Positions 1 to 10,590 are shown, counted from the stretch's first letter. The stretch is DNA of 64,000 nt from Halomonas daqiaonensis (GCF_900109725.1 NZ_FOBC01000013.1:1-64000), one strand, 5' to 3'. Notes: generated from the letters alone by a model not told the origin. Translations and numbers: made by a program.

Positions 1-89
1 TCATGCTCGACGAGCTCGGCTTCACCATCTCGCCGCGCATGGGCGAGCCCGGCGACTACGTCATCGAGCGGGCGTTTGTCGAAAAGTAA
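1..89 (+). CDS. C-terminal end of an unrecognised protein (partial)
   Basis: An open frame enters from the left edge (codons in phase with base 3) and stops at TAA 87-89. It encodes about 28 residues ending GDYVIERAFVEK. The piece is too short for me to assign a family. An ATG lies at base 3, but the strong terminator-like hairpin 70 bases after the stop suggests this is the end of a longer gene that begins outside the window. It converges on glnK. Only the existence of the frame and stop is seen; that it is a true gene end is inference. Confidence 0.5.
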   Translation, partial: MLDELGFTISPRMGEPGDYVIERAFVEK

Positions 90-158
90 GCGTCGAGCTT
101 CAAGCGTCGAGCCGCCAAGCTGTTCGGTGACGGGCGGTAGGTAGCGAGGCAGAAACGC

Positions 159-192
159 GAAACCCCACCGGGCGAACCTCTGGTGGGGTTTC
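159..192. terminator. Bidirectional terminator-like hairpin between converging genes
   Basis: An 11-base perfect stem, GAAACCCCACC (159-169) with GGTGGGGTTTC (182-192), has a 12-base loop. It lies between the partial plus-strand gene and the minus-strand glnK, so it could end transcription from both sides. The flanking T-tract is weak in both directions. Confidence 0.65.
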
Positions 193-214
193 TTGCTACT
201 TGGGCCTAGACTTC

Positions 215-285
215 GCTTGGCCGCTTGGCCGCTTGGCCGCTTGGCCGCTTGGCCGCTTGGCCGCTTGGCCGCTTGGCCGCTTGGC
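215..285. repeat. Octamer tandem repeat (GCTTGGCC), about 8.9 copies
   Basis: Eight perfect head-to-tail copies of GCTTGGCC run from 215 to 278, followed by a seven-base partial copy to 285. The array ends two bases before the glnK stop codon (288-290, minus strand). An 8-base unit shifts frame each copy, so the array is not coding. It is an obvious candidate for slipped-strand length variation. No function is known to me. Confidence 0.95.
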
Positions 286-287
286 GC

Positions 288-746
<459 letters not shown>

Positions 747-779
747 TCAGTAGCACGCCAGCTCAGTCTAGGGCTTGCC

Positions 780-2039
<1,260 letters not shown>

Positions 2040-2074
2040 TCGTCAGTCTCCGTTAAGTGAAGTCGTGGGCGTCG

Positions 2075-2515
<441 letters not shown>

Positions 2516-2579
2516 TCAGTATATTAAAGGGATTTCGGAGGTGGGCTTTTGGTGGGGTGAAACTCGGCATTGCCATTAA

Positions 2580-2609
2580 TGCACTCTTGTGGTGCCTGTT
2601 CGTGGTGCG
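2580..2609. promoter_or_regulatory. NtrC-like enhancer site(s)
   Basis: TGCACTCTTGTGGTGCC (2580-2596) has GCAC and GTGC separated by seven bases, the spacing of the NtrC consensus. An overlapping weaker copy with a second TGGTGC half ends at 2609. The centre lies roughly 120 bases upstream of the predicted glnK2 start of transcription, a usual distance for a sigma-54 enhancer. It also falls within the upstream region of the divergent ubiK. Confidence 0.6.
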
Positions 2610-2705
2610 TGTGCCCTATAAGAGAGCGGAAGTGGGGTAATGCGCTAGGCGGGGCCCTTGCGTATCCTGTGGTCAGGCATTCCATCACGATTCAGGAGAG
2701 ACACC

Positions 2706-3047
2706 ATGGTGAGCCATGATCGCATCAGCCGCCTGGCCCAACAGATCGGCGAACGGCTGCAGGGTGCTTCCCAAGCCCCGGAAGAGGTGCAGAAGGGTGT
2801 CCAGCAGGTGGTCAAGGGCGCCTTCGACCGGCTGGAGCTGGTCTCGCGGGAAGATTTCGATATCCTGATGGACGTGTTGCAGCGCACCCGGGCGCGGGTT
2901 GAGGCGCTGGAGGGGCAGGTGGCGGCCCTCGAGGAGGCGCTGGACGGCAACGCCTCGCAGGGAACGAACCCCGGCGAGCCTCAGGCTGCGCCAACTGAGC
3001 AGCCAAGCCCCGAGGAGGATGCCGGCGCCGGCGAGACCGAGCGCTGA
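2706..3047 (+). CDS. ubiK: UbiK-family ubiquinone accessory factor (YqiC/BMFP)
   Basis: This 113-residue acidic protein resembles UbiK, the accessory factor of the ubiquinone biosynthesis complex under oxic conditions. The N-terminal half (ISRLAQQIGERLQ... KGAFDRLELVSREDFDI) matches the membrane-fusogenic BMFP family. A heptad-like stretch around residues 60-80 (VLQRTRARVEALEGQVAALE) is the C-terminal coiled coil. The last 30 residues are a low-complexity Pro/Glu/Ala tail. An AGGAGAG ribosome site precedes the ATG. It is divergent from glnK and 73 bases before yifB, a common neighbour in gammaproteobacteria. Confidence 0.85.
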   Translation: MVSHDRISRLAQQIGERLQGASQAPEEVQKGVQQVVKGAFDRLELVSREDFDILMDVLQRTRARVEALEGQVAALEEALDGNASQGTNPGEPQAAPTEQPSPEEDAGAGETER

Positions 3048-3120
3048 TCCCCGCCCGGCGTCGGGCGCATATCGGCGGCCTGGGCTAGCCTGAGGTCAGA
3101 CGGGCTGCGAGGGATCGCCG

Positions 3121-4626
3121 ATGACGCTGGCAATTATCCACACCCGGGCCGGCCTCGGTCTCGAGGCGCCCGAGGTGGTGGTCGAGGTGCACCTCGCCAA
3201 TGGACTGCCCGGCATGACCCTGGTGGGGCTGCCGGAAGCTGCCGTCAAGGAGAGCCGCGAACGGGTACGTAGCGCCCTGGTCAATTCCGGTTTCGATTTC
3301 CCCAATACGCGCAGAATCACCCTCAACCTGGCTCCCGCCGACCTGCCCAAGGAGGGGGGCCGTTTCGATCTGCCCATTGCCTTGGGGCTTCTGGTGGCCT
3401 CCGGCCAAGTACCGCCCGAGGCGCTATCGGGCGTCGAGTGTGCCGGCGAGCTGGCCCTGGATGGTCGGCTGCGGCCGGTGACCGGCGTCCTTCCGCTGGC
3501 CATGGCAACACGGCGCGCCGGGCGGCGCTTGATCGTGCCGCTCGCCAATGCCGATGAGGCGGCACTGGCCGGCGATCTCGAGGTGTTACCCTCGGATCAC
3601 CTGCTGGAGGTGGTGGCTCACCTGCTGGGTCAGACGCCCATCGCGCCCCATCGGTCACCGAGTGTCGTCCCCACACTCGAGCCGGGCCCCGACCTGGCGG
3701 AAGTGCGTGGCCAGCACCAGGCCCGACGCGCCCTTGAAGTGGCAGCGGCCGGCGGGCATAACCTGCTTTTCGCCGGCCCGCCCGGCACCGGCAAGACCAT
3801 GCTGGCCAGTCGCTTGCCGGGGATCCTGCCGCCGCTCTCAGAGGAGGAGGCCCTCGAGGTGGCGGCGATCCGCTCGGTCAGCGGGCTTTCGCATGCCGAG
3901 CAGTGGGGCGTGCGCCCCTTCCGTGCCCCGCATCATACCGCCAGCGCCGTGGCCCTGGTGGGCGGTGGTTCGAAGCCGCGGCCCAGCGAGATTTCCCTGG
4001 CTCATAACGGCGTACTTTTCCTCGATGAACTTCCGGAGTTCTCGCGGCATGTGCTCGAGGTGATGCGCGAACCCATGGAGTCGGGACAGATTCATATTGC
4101 CCGGGCCAGCCACGAGCGCCGTTACCCTGCCGGCTTCCAATTGGTGGCCGCCATGAACCCCTGTCCCTGTGGTCACCTGGGTGATCCGCGGCAGGCCTGC
4201 CACTGCACCGCCGCCCAGATCCCGCGCTACCAGGCGCGTCTCTCGGGGCCGCTGCTCGACCGTATCGACCTGCAGGTGGAGGTGCCGGCATTGGCGCCGG
4301 AGCAGCTGACCTCACGCGAAGCGGGTGAATCCTCGGCCGTGGTGCGCGAGCGGGTGCTGGCGGTGAGGGAACGCCAGGCGGCCCGCGGCGCGTTGAATGC
4401 GCGGTTGGCCGGACAGGCCCTGGAAGAGGCCTGTGCTCTGCAGGCAGCGGATCGTGCCTGGCTGGCCGGCGTGCTGGAGCGGCTCAAGCTGTCGGCCCGG
4501 GCCTACCATCGGGTACTGCGAGTGGCCCTGACATTGGCCGATCTGGCCGGCGAAGCCCGTCCTGGGCGAGACCAGTTGATCGAGGCCATCGGCTACCGTC
4601 AACTCGATCGTTTGCTGAAGGGGTAA
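3121..4626 (+). CDS. yifB: YifB/ComM family magnesium-chelatase-like AAA+ ATPase
   Basis: This 501-residue protein is related to Mg-chelatase ChlI. Family members called ComM act as hexameric helicases aiding branch migration in natural transformation. The N-terminal third (about 1-175) is a Lon-protease-like fold carrying NGLPGMTLVGLPE. The AAA+ core has Walker A GPPGTGKTM (219-227) and Walker B VLFLDELPEF (about 298-307). A cysteine cluster, CPCGHLGDPRQACHC (C348, C350, C360, C362), is a family feature thought to bind metal. The C-terminal Mg-chelatase domain ends near RQLDRLLKG. Length is normal. It is probably co-oriented with ubiK and converges on the lipoprotein gene. Whether it serves competence here is unknown. 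Confidence 0.93.
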   Translation: MTLAIIHTRAGLGLEAPEVVVEVHLANGLPGMTLVGLPEAAVKESRERVRSALVNSGFDFPNTRRITLNLAPADLPKEGGRFDLPIALGLLVASGQVPPEALSGVECAGELALDGRLRPVTGVLPLAMATRRAGRRLIVPLANADEAALAGDLEVLPSDHLLEVVAHLLGQTPIAPHRSPSVVPTLEPGPDLAEVRGQHQARRALEVAAAGGHNLLFAGPPGTGKTMLASRLPGILPPLSEEEALEVAAIRSVSGLSHAEQWGVRPFRAPHHTASAVALVGGGSKPRPSEISLAHNGVLFLDELPEFSRHVLEVMREPMESGQIHIARASHERRYPAGFQLVAAMNPCPCGHLGDPRQACHCTAAQIPRYQARLSGPLLDRIDLQVEVPALAPEQLTSREAGESSAVVRERVLAVRERQAARGALNARLAGQALEEACALQAADRAWLAGVLERLKLSARAYHRVLRVALTLADLAGEARPGRDQLIEAIGYRQLDRLLKG

Positions 4627-4669
4627 GAAGGGATAAGGAGTAGGGGTAAGGAGTGAGGGGTTTGACGCG

Positions 4670-5152
4670 CTATAGCGCGGTGGCGTCCAGGGCGCCGCTG
4701 ATCTCGGTGCGCCAATCCGGCGCGTCGCCTCCTCTGCGTCGTAGTTCCAGGCTTAGGCGGTAGGGCAGTAACTCGCGGTCGGAGAGTCGCAGCCTGGGGC
4801 CATCGGCCTCGAGGCGACTGTCCAGACGCCAGTGGTTGTCGAAGCTCCCTTCGGCCATGGCTTCTCGCCACGCCAGCACCTGGGGGCCATCGGAAACGGC
4901 CAGTAGGGCGCGAGTCAGGCTCTCGAGCAGGCGCTCGTCGCTGAGCCCCAAGCTCGGGTCGACCGCCGGTTCGGCCAGCAGCAGGACCTGGTCGGACGCC
5001 GGCCTGGGCATGGGAGGTGTCGCCGTGAGCTGCTCGGCGGCGCGCTCGCCCAGCCCGAACAGGGCCTGGCGGACTGTGGTTGGCTGGTCCGGCGCAGCGG
5101 CACAGCCAGCGAGCAGCAGGGTTGCCAGCAACAAAGGCAGTTGGGGTTTCAT
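4670..5152 (-). CDS. Unrecognised lipoprotein
   Basis: This 160-residue protein has a lipoprotein signal, with hydrophobic residues 6-15 and the lipobox LLAGC, so it should be anchored by lipidated cysteine. The rest is soluble and Leu/Arg-rich, with no motif I recognise. Its start overlaps the stop of the upstream alpha/beta hydrolase by four bases (ATGA), implying translational coupling and perhaps a shared role. The stop codon lies inside a 14-base perfect palindrome (4666-4679). Function unknown. Confidence 0.8.
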   Translation of the reverse strand: MKPQLPLLLATLLLAGCAAAPDQPTTVRQALFGLGERAAEQLTATPPMPRPASDQVLLLAEPAVDPSLGLSDERLLESLTRALLAVSDGPQVLAWREAMAEGSFDNHWRLDSRLEADGPRLRLSDRELLPYRLSLELRRRGGDAPDWRTEISGALDATAL

Positions 5153-6123
5153 GTCGGTGTTGTCTCGTGGGGCGGGGTGTCAGCTGGCTCCAGTCCGGCA
5201 ATGAAGGAGTCGAGTAGCGTGAAGAGTGCGCGGCGAATCGGCTCTGCCTCATTGACCAGGTGGTGGCGGGCCTCGGGGTGGCGATGGATCTCCGCGTTGG
5301 GGAACTTGCGCGCCAGGACCTCGAGGTTCCACTCCCAGTCCACGGTCAGGTCCTGCTCACCCTGCAGGATCAGGGTGGGAACCGGGCTCGGTGGCAGTGC
5401 CAGCAGTTGCGGCATCCAGCGGCGCATGGCCCCCACCCAGTCCATCGCCAGGCGGTCGGCCTGAAGGGGGTCGCCCTCGCGCAGGAAGTCGGCGAAGTCG
5501 GCATCCGTGGAGTTGGCGCGGAACTTGCGCGGGATCGAGTCCACGAAGGGCCCCACGAGGCGGTGCAGCCAGCTCGACTGGTTCCAGCCCCAAGGCCGAA
5601 CAAGCGGCGCCAGCAGTGCCAGCCCCGACCAGGCGCCGTCGTCACCGCGGGTCAGGGCATCGGTGGCGAGAATCGCCGCCCCGGTGCTCTGGCCGATGCC
5701 GAACCAGGGGCGGGGGGCCAGTCCTTTTTCCTCGAGATGTTGCTGCAGGTGGTGCAGGCAGCTGCCATAGTCCTTGAAGTCGTCGATGGAGGCACGGCGG
5801 CCGCTGGAGAGGCCATGGCCGGGAAGATCCCAGAGCACGACCCGCCAACCCCGCGCGAGCAGGCACTCCAGCAGGTGACGGTAGAGACCGAGATGATCGA
5901 AGTAACCGTGCACGACGAAGGCGGTGCCGATGGGCGCCTCGGGACTCCACACCTGGGTCCAGAGGCGGAAATCACCGGCCTCCAGGTACCCCACATAGAG
6001 GCCCACGTGCTCGGCAAGCAGCGGTGCCAGGCCGTAGTGGCCCAGATAGCGCTCGAGATTCTGGCCGGACAGGTCTGCCGGGGCGAGGGGGCCCAGGGCC
6101 TGCAGGGGGGTGAAGTCGCTCAT
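5149..6123 (-). CDS. Alpha/beta hydrolase (serine lipase/lysophospholipase-like)
   Basis: This 324-residue alpha/beta-hydrolase resembles Hydrolase_4 / monoacylglycerol-lipase or PldB-like enzymes. The oxyanion-hole motif VHGYFDH is at residues 71-77, the strand WDLPGHGLSSG follows near 98, and the nucleophile elbow GIGQSTG places the serine at 146. The late acid is probably the Asp in GEQDLTVDW and the histidine lies in EARHHL. The 55-residue N-terminal extension is typical of lysophospholipase-like members. No signal peptide is visible, so it is likely cytoplasmic or peripheral. It overlaps the downstream lipoprotein gene by four bases. The substrate cannot be read from sequence. Confidence 0.85.
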   Translation of the reverse strand: MSDFTPLQALGPLAPADLSGQNLERYLGHYGLAPLLAEHVGLYVGYLEAGDFRLWTQVWSPEAPIGTAFVVHGYFDHLGLYRHLLECLLARGWRVVLWDLPGHGLSSGRRASIDDFKDYGSCLHHLQQHLEEKGLAPRPWFGIGQSTGAAILATDALTRGDDGAWSGLALLAPLVRPWGWNQSSWLHRLVGPFVDSIPRKFRANSTDADFADFLREGDPLQADRLAMDWVGAMRRWMPQLLALPPSPVPTLILQGEQDLTVDWEWNLEVLARKFPNAEIHRHPEARHHLVNEAEPIRRALFTLLDSFIAGLEPADTPPHETTPT

Positions 6124-6252
6124 CGATTTCTCCGCAATGCCCGTTCATGCTAGCGCCAAGCCGACAGCCCAGCCAGAAATGCCGCGGGTAGCCGGCAGAG
6201 TCCTTATCATTTGGTCTAGCGGCAAATGGCAAGAGGCCTGTTCGGGTTTACA

Positions 6253-6271
6253 TGTGGAAGTATTTTCCACA
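6253..6271. promoter_or_regulatory. 19-base inverted repeat upstream of malate synthase G
   Basis: TGTGGAA-GTATT-TTCCACA is a perfect seven-base inverted repeat with a five-base spacer, 86 bases before the glcB start in an AT-richer stretch. The form suits a dimeric repressor or activator. The right half, TTTTCCACA, also fits the relaxed DnaA-box consensus, so the call is operator-like rather than assigned. A second small hairpin, CGGTGCC/GGCACCG (6312-6329), lies in the leader. Confidence 0.5.
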
Positions 6272-6356
6272 AAATTGGTGTTACCTAGTCATCATTCCCT
6301 GTCCGGTCGGTCGGTGCCAGGGGGCACCGAGCAGCCAAGCATGAGGAGCACGACCC

Positions 6357-8543
6357 ATGACCCAACGCATCACTCGCCATCGCCTTCAGGTGGCCGCTGA
6401 GCTGGACCGTTTCATCAATGAACAGGCCCTGCCGGGCACCGGCATCGATCCCGAGGCCTTCTGGGCCGGCGTCGACGCCCTCTTCCATGATTTGACCCCG
6501 CGGAATCGCGAATTGCTCGCCGAGCGCGATCGATTGCAGGAGAAGCTCGATGCCTGGCATAGCGAGCACCCTGGCCCGATCCGCGACATGGCCGCCTACC
6601 GTGCCTTCCTCGAGGAGATCGGCTATCTGGTAGAGGCGCCGGCTGACGTCAAGGTCACCACCGTCAACGTCGACCGCGAGATCGCCGTCCAGGCCGGGCC
6701 GCAGCTGGTGGTACCGGTCAACAACCCGCGCTATGCGCTGAATGCCGGCAATTCTCGCTGGGGCAGTCTCTATGATGCCCTCTACGGTACCGACGCCATT
6801 TCCGAGGAAGGCGGTGCCGAGAAGGGGTCGAGCTACAACCCCAAGCGTGGCGAGAAGGTCGTCAGTTATGCTCGTGGCGTGCTCGACCGTGCCGCCCCGC
6901 TAGCCACCGGCTCCCACCATGATGCCGTCAAGTATGTGCTGCGTGACGGCCACCTGGTGGTCTCCCTGGATGGCGGTCGCGAGACCGGCCTCAAGGACCC
7001 GGGCAAGCTGGTGGGCTTCAATGGCCCGGCCGAGAGTCCCGAGTCTATTCTGCTGGCTAACCACGGCCTGCACCTGGAGATCCAGATCGACCCAAGCCAC
7101 CCCATCGGCAAGACCGACCCGGCCGGCGTCAAGGATCTGGTGGTCGAGGCAGCGCTGACCACCATCATGGATTGCGAGGACTCCGTGGCCGCGGTGGACG
7201 CCGAGGACAAGGTCGGGGTCTATGCGAGCTGGCTCGGCCTGATGAAGGGCGACCTGGAGGAGCAGGTCGAGAAGGGTGACAAGACCCTCACCCGTCGCCT
7301 CAACGCCGACCGTACCTGGCACAACACCGAGGGGGGGACCGTCACCCTGCCGGGTCGCTCGCTGATGTTCGTGCGCAACGTGGGCCACCTGATGACCACG
7401 CCGGCGGTGCTGGATGCCGATGGCAATGAGTTGCCCGAGGGTATCCTCGACGGCATCGTCACCGGCCTGATTGCCCTGCACGACCTGAAGAAGGGCGAGA
7501 ACGAGGCGCGCAACTCGCGCACCGGCTCCATGTACATCGTCAAGCCGAAGATGCACGGCCCCAAGGAAGTCGCCTTCTCCAGTGCGCTGTTCGGCCGTAT
7601 CGAGGACATCCTCGGCATGGACCGCGATACCCTGAAGATGGGCATCATGGATGAGGAGCGTCGCACCTCGGTCAACCTCAAGGCCTGCATTGCCGAGGCA
7701 ACCTCGCGGGTGGTGTTCATCAATACCGGCTTCCTCGATCGCACCGGCGACGAGATGCATACCGCCATGGAGGCGGGTCCGATGATCCGCAAGGGCGACA
7801 TGAAGGGCTCCGCCTGGATCCAGGCCTACGAGAAGAGCAATGTCCAGGTCGGCCTGGCCTGCGGGCTGCGTGGGCGCGCCCAGATCGGCAAGGGCATGTG
7901 GGCCATGCCCGAAATGATGGCGGCCATGCTCGAGCAGAAGATCGGTCACCCCAAGGCCGGCGCCAACACCGCCTGGGTGCCGTCTCCCACCGCCGCTACC
8001 CTGCATGCCCTGCACTACCACCAGGTGGACGTGGCGGCGGTGCAGCGTGAGATGGAAGACCAGGGTGAACCGGACCTTCGTGAAAAGCTTCTCGACGACC
8101 TGCTCACCGTTCCGGTGGCCGAGTCACCGCAGTGGAGCGACGAGGAGCTCCAGCAGGAGCTGGATAACAACTGCCAGGGCATCCTCGGCTATGTGGTGCG
8201 TTGGGTCGAGCACGGTGTGGGCTGCTCCAAGGTACCGGACATCCATGATGTGGGCCTGATGGAGGATCGTGCTACCCTGCGGATCTCCAGCCAGCACATC
8301 GCCAACTGGCTGCGCCATGGCGTGGTCGATGCCGACCGGGTCCGGGAGACCCTGGAGCGCATGGCCAAGGTGGTCGACCAGCAGAATGCCGGCGACCCGT
8401 CGTACACGCCGATGAGTGCCGACTTCTCCGCCTCGACGGCCTTCCAGGCCGCCAGCGACCTGATCTTCAAGGGCCGCGAGCAGCCCGCCGGCTATACCGA
8501 GCCGCTGCTGCATCACTGGCGTGCCGTGCACAAGGCAAAGTAA
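6357..8543 (+). CDS. glcB: Malate synthase G
   Basis: This 728-residue monomeric malate synthase condenses glyoxylate with acetyl-CoA to malate, closing the glyoxylate bypass or glycolate route in the cytoplasm. Landmarks include the N-terminal helical domain, [18 protein letters not shown] around 261-278 with the metal and base residues, [20 protein letters not shown] sequence around 380-400, and [19 protein letters not shown] near 505. Length agrees with MSG enzymes (about 725) and not with the shorter isoform A. The start follows ATGAGGAGCA, a good ribosome site. It is monocistronic: a terminator follows, and no glycolate oxidase or isocitrate lyase gene is adjacent. The inverted repeat at 6253-6271 is the likely control site. 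Confidence 0.97.
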   Translation: MTQRITRHRLQVAAELDRFINEQALPGTGIDPEAFWAGVDALFHDLTPRNRELLAERDRLQEKLDAWHSEHPGPIRDMAAYRAFLEEIGYLVEAPADVKVTTVNVDREIAVQAGPQLVVPVNNPRYALNAGNSRWGSLYDALYGTDAISEEGGAEKGSSYNPKRGEKVVSYARGVLDRAAPLATGSHHDAVKYVLRDGHLVVSLDGGRETGLKDPGKLVGFNGPAESPESILLANHGLHLEIQIDPSHPIGKTDPAGVKDLVVEAALTTIMDCEDSVAAVDAEDKVGVYASWLGLMKGDLEEQVEKGDKTLTRRLNADRTWHNTEGGTVTLPGRSLMFVRNVGHLMTTPAVLDADGNELPEGILDGIVTGLIALHDLKKGENEARNSRTGSMYIVKPKMHGPKEVAFSSALFGRIEDILGMDRDTLKMGIMDEERRTSVNLKACIAEATSRVVFINTGFLDRTGDEMHTAMEAGPMIRKGDMKGSAWIQAYEKSNVQVGLACGLRGRAQIGKGMWAMPEMMAAMLEQKIGHPKAGANTAWVPSPTAATLHALHYHQVDVAAVQREMEDQGEPDLREKLLDDLLTVPVAESPQWSDEELQQELDNNCQGILGYVVRWVEHGVGCSKVPDIHDVGLMEDRATLRISSQHIANWLRHGVVDADRVRETLERMAKVVDQQNAGDPSYTPMSADFSASTAFQAASDLIFKGREQPAGYTEPLLHHWRAVHKAK

Positions 8544-8592
8544 AGGCCTCCGCCGGATGGGGGGCCGGCCTGCACCGGCCCTCGAAATAGAG

Positions 8593-8623
8593 CGCCCCCG
8601 CGGTTTAGGCCGAGGGGGCGTTT
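8593..8623 (+). terminator. Terminator after glcB
   Basis: Stem CGCCCCC (8593-8599) with GGGGGCG (8614-8620) is followed by TTT. A second hairpin, GGGCCGG/CCGGCCC, sits just before it (about 8564-8582). Both lie 20-80 bases after the glcB stop. Confidence 0.75.
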
Positions 8624-8735
8624 CCATGATGGGGCCCTCGTTGATTCGCTCGACGTTAGACGACTGTTGGCCAGGTGCGGGCTCGGCTATCGTGGGGCTT
8701 GCCTCTCCATCACCACCAATGCAAGGAGTCTGCTG

Positions 8736-9149
8736 ATGACCGTGATGACCGCTGCAGCCATCGAGGACTTTCTCGATGAGGTCTTTCCCCAGCGGACGGG
8801 GACCATCGAGGGTGTCGACGAGATGCGCGCCACCATGAGCCTGGCCATCGAGGACGAACACCTGCGCCCCGGGGCCAGCGTCTCCGGCCCCACCCTGATG
8901 GGACTGGCCGACGTCTGCCTCTATGTGGCGATACTGGCTCAGATCGGCCCCGAGCCCATGGCGGTAACCAGTGACCTGCATTGCCGCTTCCTGCGCCGGC
9001 CGCGCGGAGATCGCGATGTCATCGCCAACGCCCATATTCTCAAGCTGGGGCGCCGCCTGGCGGTGGGGGAGGTACAGCTCTTCTCGGCCGGCGACGAGCG
9101 GCCTATGGCCCTGGTTACGGCGACCTATGCGCTGCCGGACAGCGACTAA
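8736..9149 (+). CDS. PaaI-type hotdog-fold thioesterase
   Basis: This 137-residue single-hotdog acyl-CoA thioesterase is of the PaaI/YbgC kind. The active-site helix region LRPGASVSGPTLMGLADVCLY (residues 47-67) matches the PaaI pattern in which the Asp of the 'G..D' helix is catalytic. A second conserved strand, TSDLHCRFLRRP, follows. The ATG at 8736 is used because AAGGAG lies seven bases upstream; an in-frame codon at 8667 would add 23 unlikely residues. It converges tightly on the DUF423 gene (two bases apart). The acyl substrate is unknown. Confidence 0.82.
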   Translation: MTVMTAAAIEDFLDEVFPQRTGTIEGVDEMRATMSLAIEDEHLRPGASVSGPTLMGLADVCLYVAILAQIGPEPMAVTSDLHCRFLRRPRGDRDVIANAHILKLGRRLAVGEVQLFSAGDERPMALVTATYALPDSD

Positions 9150-9151
9150 TA

Positions 9152-9529
9152 CTATGGCCGGGCGCGCAGCACCGCCACGGCCAGTGCCAGCCAGCCGCCG
9201 ATCAACAGCACGCCACCCAGCGGGGTGATCATGCCCAGGCCGCCCAGGCCCGTCAGTGCCATAACGTAAAGCGAGCCCGAGAAGAGCGCTATTCCCGCTG
9301 TCCACAGGCCCAGGGCGAGCCGCTGGGCGGCGAGCGGCGTGCTGGAGCGCCAGGCCAGCACCGTCAGCATGGCCAGGGTATGCCAGGCCTGATAGCGGAC
9401 TCCGGTCTCGAAGGCGGTCGCCAACCGCGGTGCCAGCTGGCCCTCCAGCGCATGGGCGCCGAAAGCGCCGGCCATCACCACCAAGGCGCCGGATAGCGCC
9501 GCCCCGAACCACCAGCTTCTGTCCTGCAT
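9152..9529 (-). CDS. DUF423 family membrane protein (YgdD-like)
   Basis: This 125-residue integral membrane protein has four predicted spans. The family hallmark GAFGAHAL is at about residues 21-28, followed by FETGVRYQAWHTLAM and the glycine-rich C-terminal span GLGMITPLGGVLLIGGW. Function of the family is unknown. It converges on the thioesterase gene with a two-base gap and lies 63 bases from the structured repeat at 9593-9677. Confidence 0.85.
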   Translation of the reverse strand: MQDRSWWFGAALSGALVVMAGAFGAHALEGQLAPRLATAFETGVRYQAWHTLAMLTVLAWRSSTPLAAQRLALGLWTAGIALFSGSLYVMALTGLGGLGMITPLGGVLLIGGWLALAVAVLRARP

Positions 9530-9592
9530 CCTCTTTTCCTTGTGTCGCTAATACCCAAGATGGTGGTGCTGGCTCACATTAGAGGCGCCGGG

Positions 9593-9677
9593 GACAGGCC
9601 GAAGAGGGGGTCCTATGCCATGGATGGCATCGGTAGCGCCCAGGGAGGGGTTCACAGCGCCCCCTAGCAGGCCTGTC
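9593..9677. repeat. Structured intergenic repeat (REP-like element)
   Basis: A nested stem-loop fills most of the 255-base gap between DUF423 and trmB. The outer arms GACAGGCC (9593-9600) and GGCCTGTC (9670-9677) pair exactly. Inside them GGGGG (9606-9610) can pair with CCCCC (9660-9664), and the centre holds the hairpin ATGCCAT-GG-ATGGCAT (9615-9630). The block around AGGGAGGGGTTCACAGCG reminds me of interspersed elements in Halomonas-type genomes, but only this one copy is in the window, so repeat status is inferred from form. Confidence 0.55.
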
Positions 9678-9784
9678 GCCGGATCAGCCTCGAAGCGATC
9701 AGCATTCGTACCGTACCCCGGGAAAGCGTAAGCCGCTACAATACTGCCCCCCGATTCACCGCTGGCGACGAGTGCCCCGAGCCC

Positions 9785-10525
9785 ATGAATGACCCGCGAC
9801 ACGACGACAACACCACCGGCCCCGAGGGCCCGGATGCCCCGCTGCATCGCCGCGGCATCAAGAGCTATGTGCTGCGTGCCGGCCGCATGACCCAGGCCCA
9901 GACCCGGGGTCTCGAGGAGGTCTGGCCGCGCCTGGGGTTGACCCTCGCCGATGGCCGCCAGGACCTCGATGCCCTATTCGGGCGACAGGCTCCCCGGGTG
10001 CTGGAGGTCGGCTTCGGCATGGGGGCCTCCCTGATCAAGCAGGCCGAGCGCCACCCCGGCACTGACTTCATCGGCATCGAAGTGCATGCGCCGGGGGTCG
10101 GCAAGCTGCTCGACGAGGCCGACAAGCGTGGCCTGTCCAACTTGCGCGTCTACCGCGAGGATGCCCTGGCGGTACTCGAGCAGTGCCTGCCCGAGGCGAG
10201 CCTGGATGCCCTGCAGCTATTCTTTCCCGACCCCTGGCCGAAGAAGAAGCATCACAAGCGCCGAATCGTCCAGCCGGCCTTCGTCGAACTGGTGCGGTCG
10301 CGACTCAAGCCCGGTGGCATCCTGCACATGGCCACCGACTGGCAGGCCTATGCCGAGTGGATGGTCGAGGTGATGGAAGCCGCTCCGGGTTTCGCCAACA
10401 GCGCCGGCCGAGAGACGGCCCCCTATATGCCACGCCCCGACTTTCGCCCGTTGACCAAGTTCGAGGCGCGTGGCGAAAAACTGGGACATGGCGTCTGGGA
10501 CCTGATCTTCCAGCGGGTCGACTGA
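9785..10525 (+). CDS. trmB: tRNA (guanine-N7-)-methyltransferase TrmB
   Basis: This 246-residue class I SAM methyltransferase forms m7G46 in the tRNA variable loop. SAM-binding motif I is [12 protein letters not shown] near residue 70; GIEVHAPG follows. The family signature [14 protein letters not shown] (about 147-160) is complete, and the C-terminal TKFEARG is conserved. The first 25 residues are polar and probably disordered. The nearest upstream gene is divergent, so it has its own promoter; TACAAT (9737-9742) is a possible -10 box. Confidence 0.96.
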   Translation: MNDPRHDDNTTGPEGPDAPLHRRGIKSYVLRAGRMTQAQTRGLEEVWPRLGLTLADGRQDLDALFGRQAPRVLEVGFGMGASLIKQAERHPGTDFIGIEVHAPGVGKLLDEADKRGLSNLRVYREDALAVLEQCLPEASLDALQLFFPDPWPKKKHHKRRIVQPAFVELVRSRLKPGGILHMATDWQAYAEWMVEVMEAAPGFANSAGRETAPYMPRPDFRPLTKFEARGEKLGHGVWDLIFQRVD

Positions 10526-10590
10526 CCCGCCCGGGCCATCACCCTTTCAGCGCTCCGGCATCGTCAGGTGCAGTGCCTGTCATCCGTGCA

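Noticed and set aside
6263-6271. DnaA box TTTTCCACA
   Set aside because: Single relaxed match within a larger inverted repeat; no clustered boxes, gyrB/dnaN genes or AT-rich unwinding region, so no origin is called.
6900-8021. 373-codon minus-strand frame inside glcB
   Set aside because: Antisense shadow of malate synthase G; no domain or start signal.
9548-9847. 99-codon minus-strand frame over the structured repeat
   Set aside because: It runs across the stem-loop element and the trmB start; repeat elements often give such spurious frames.
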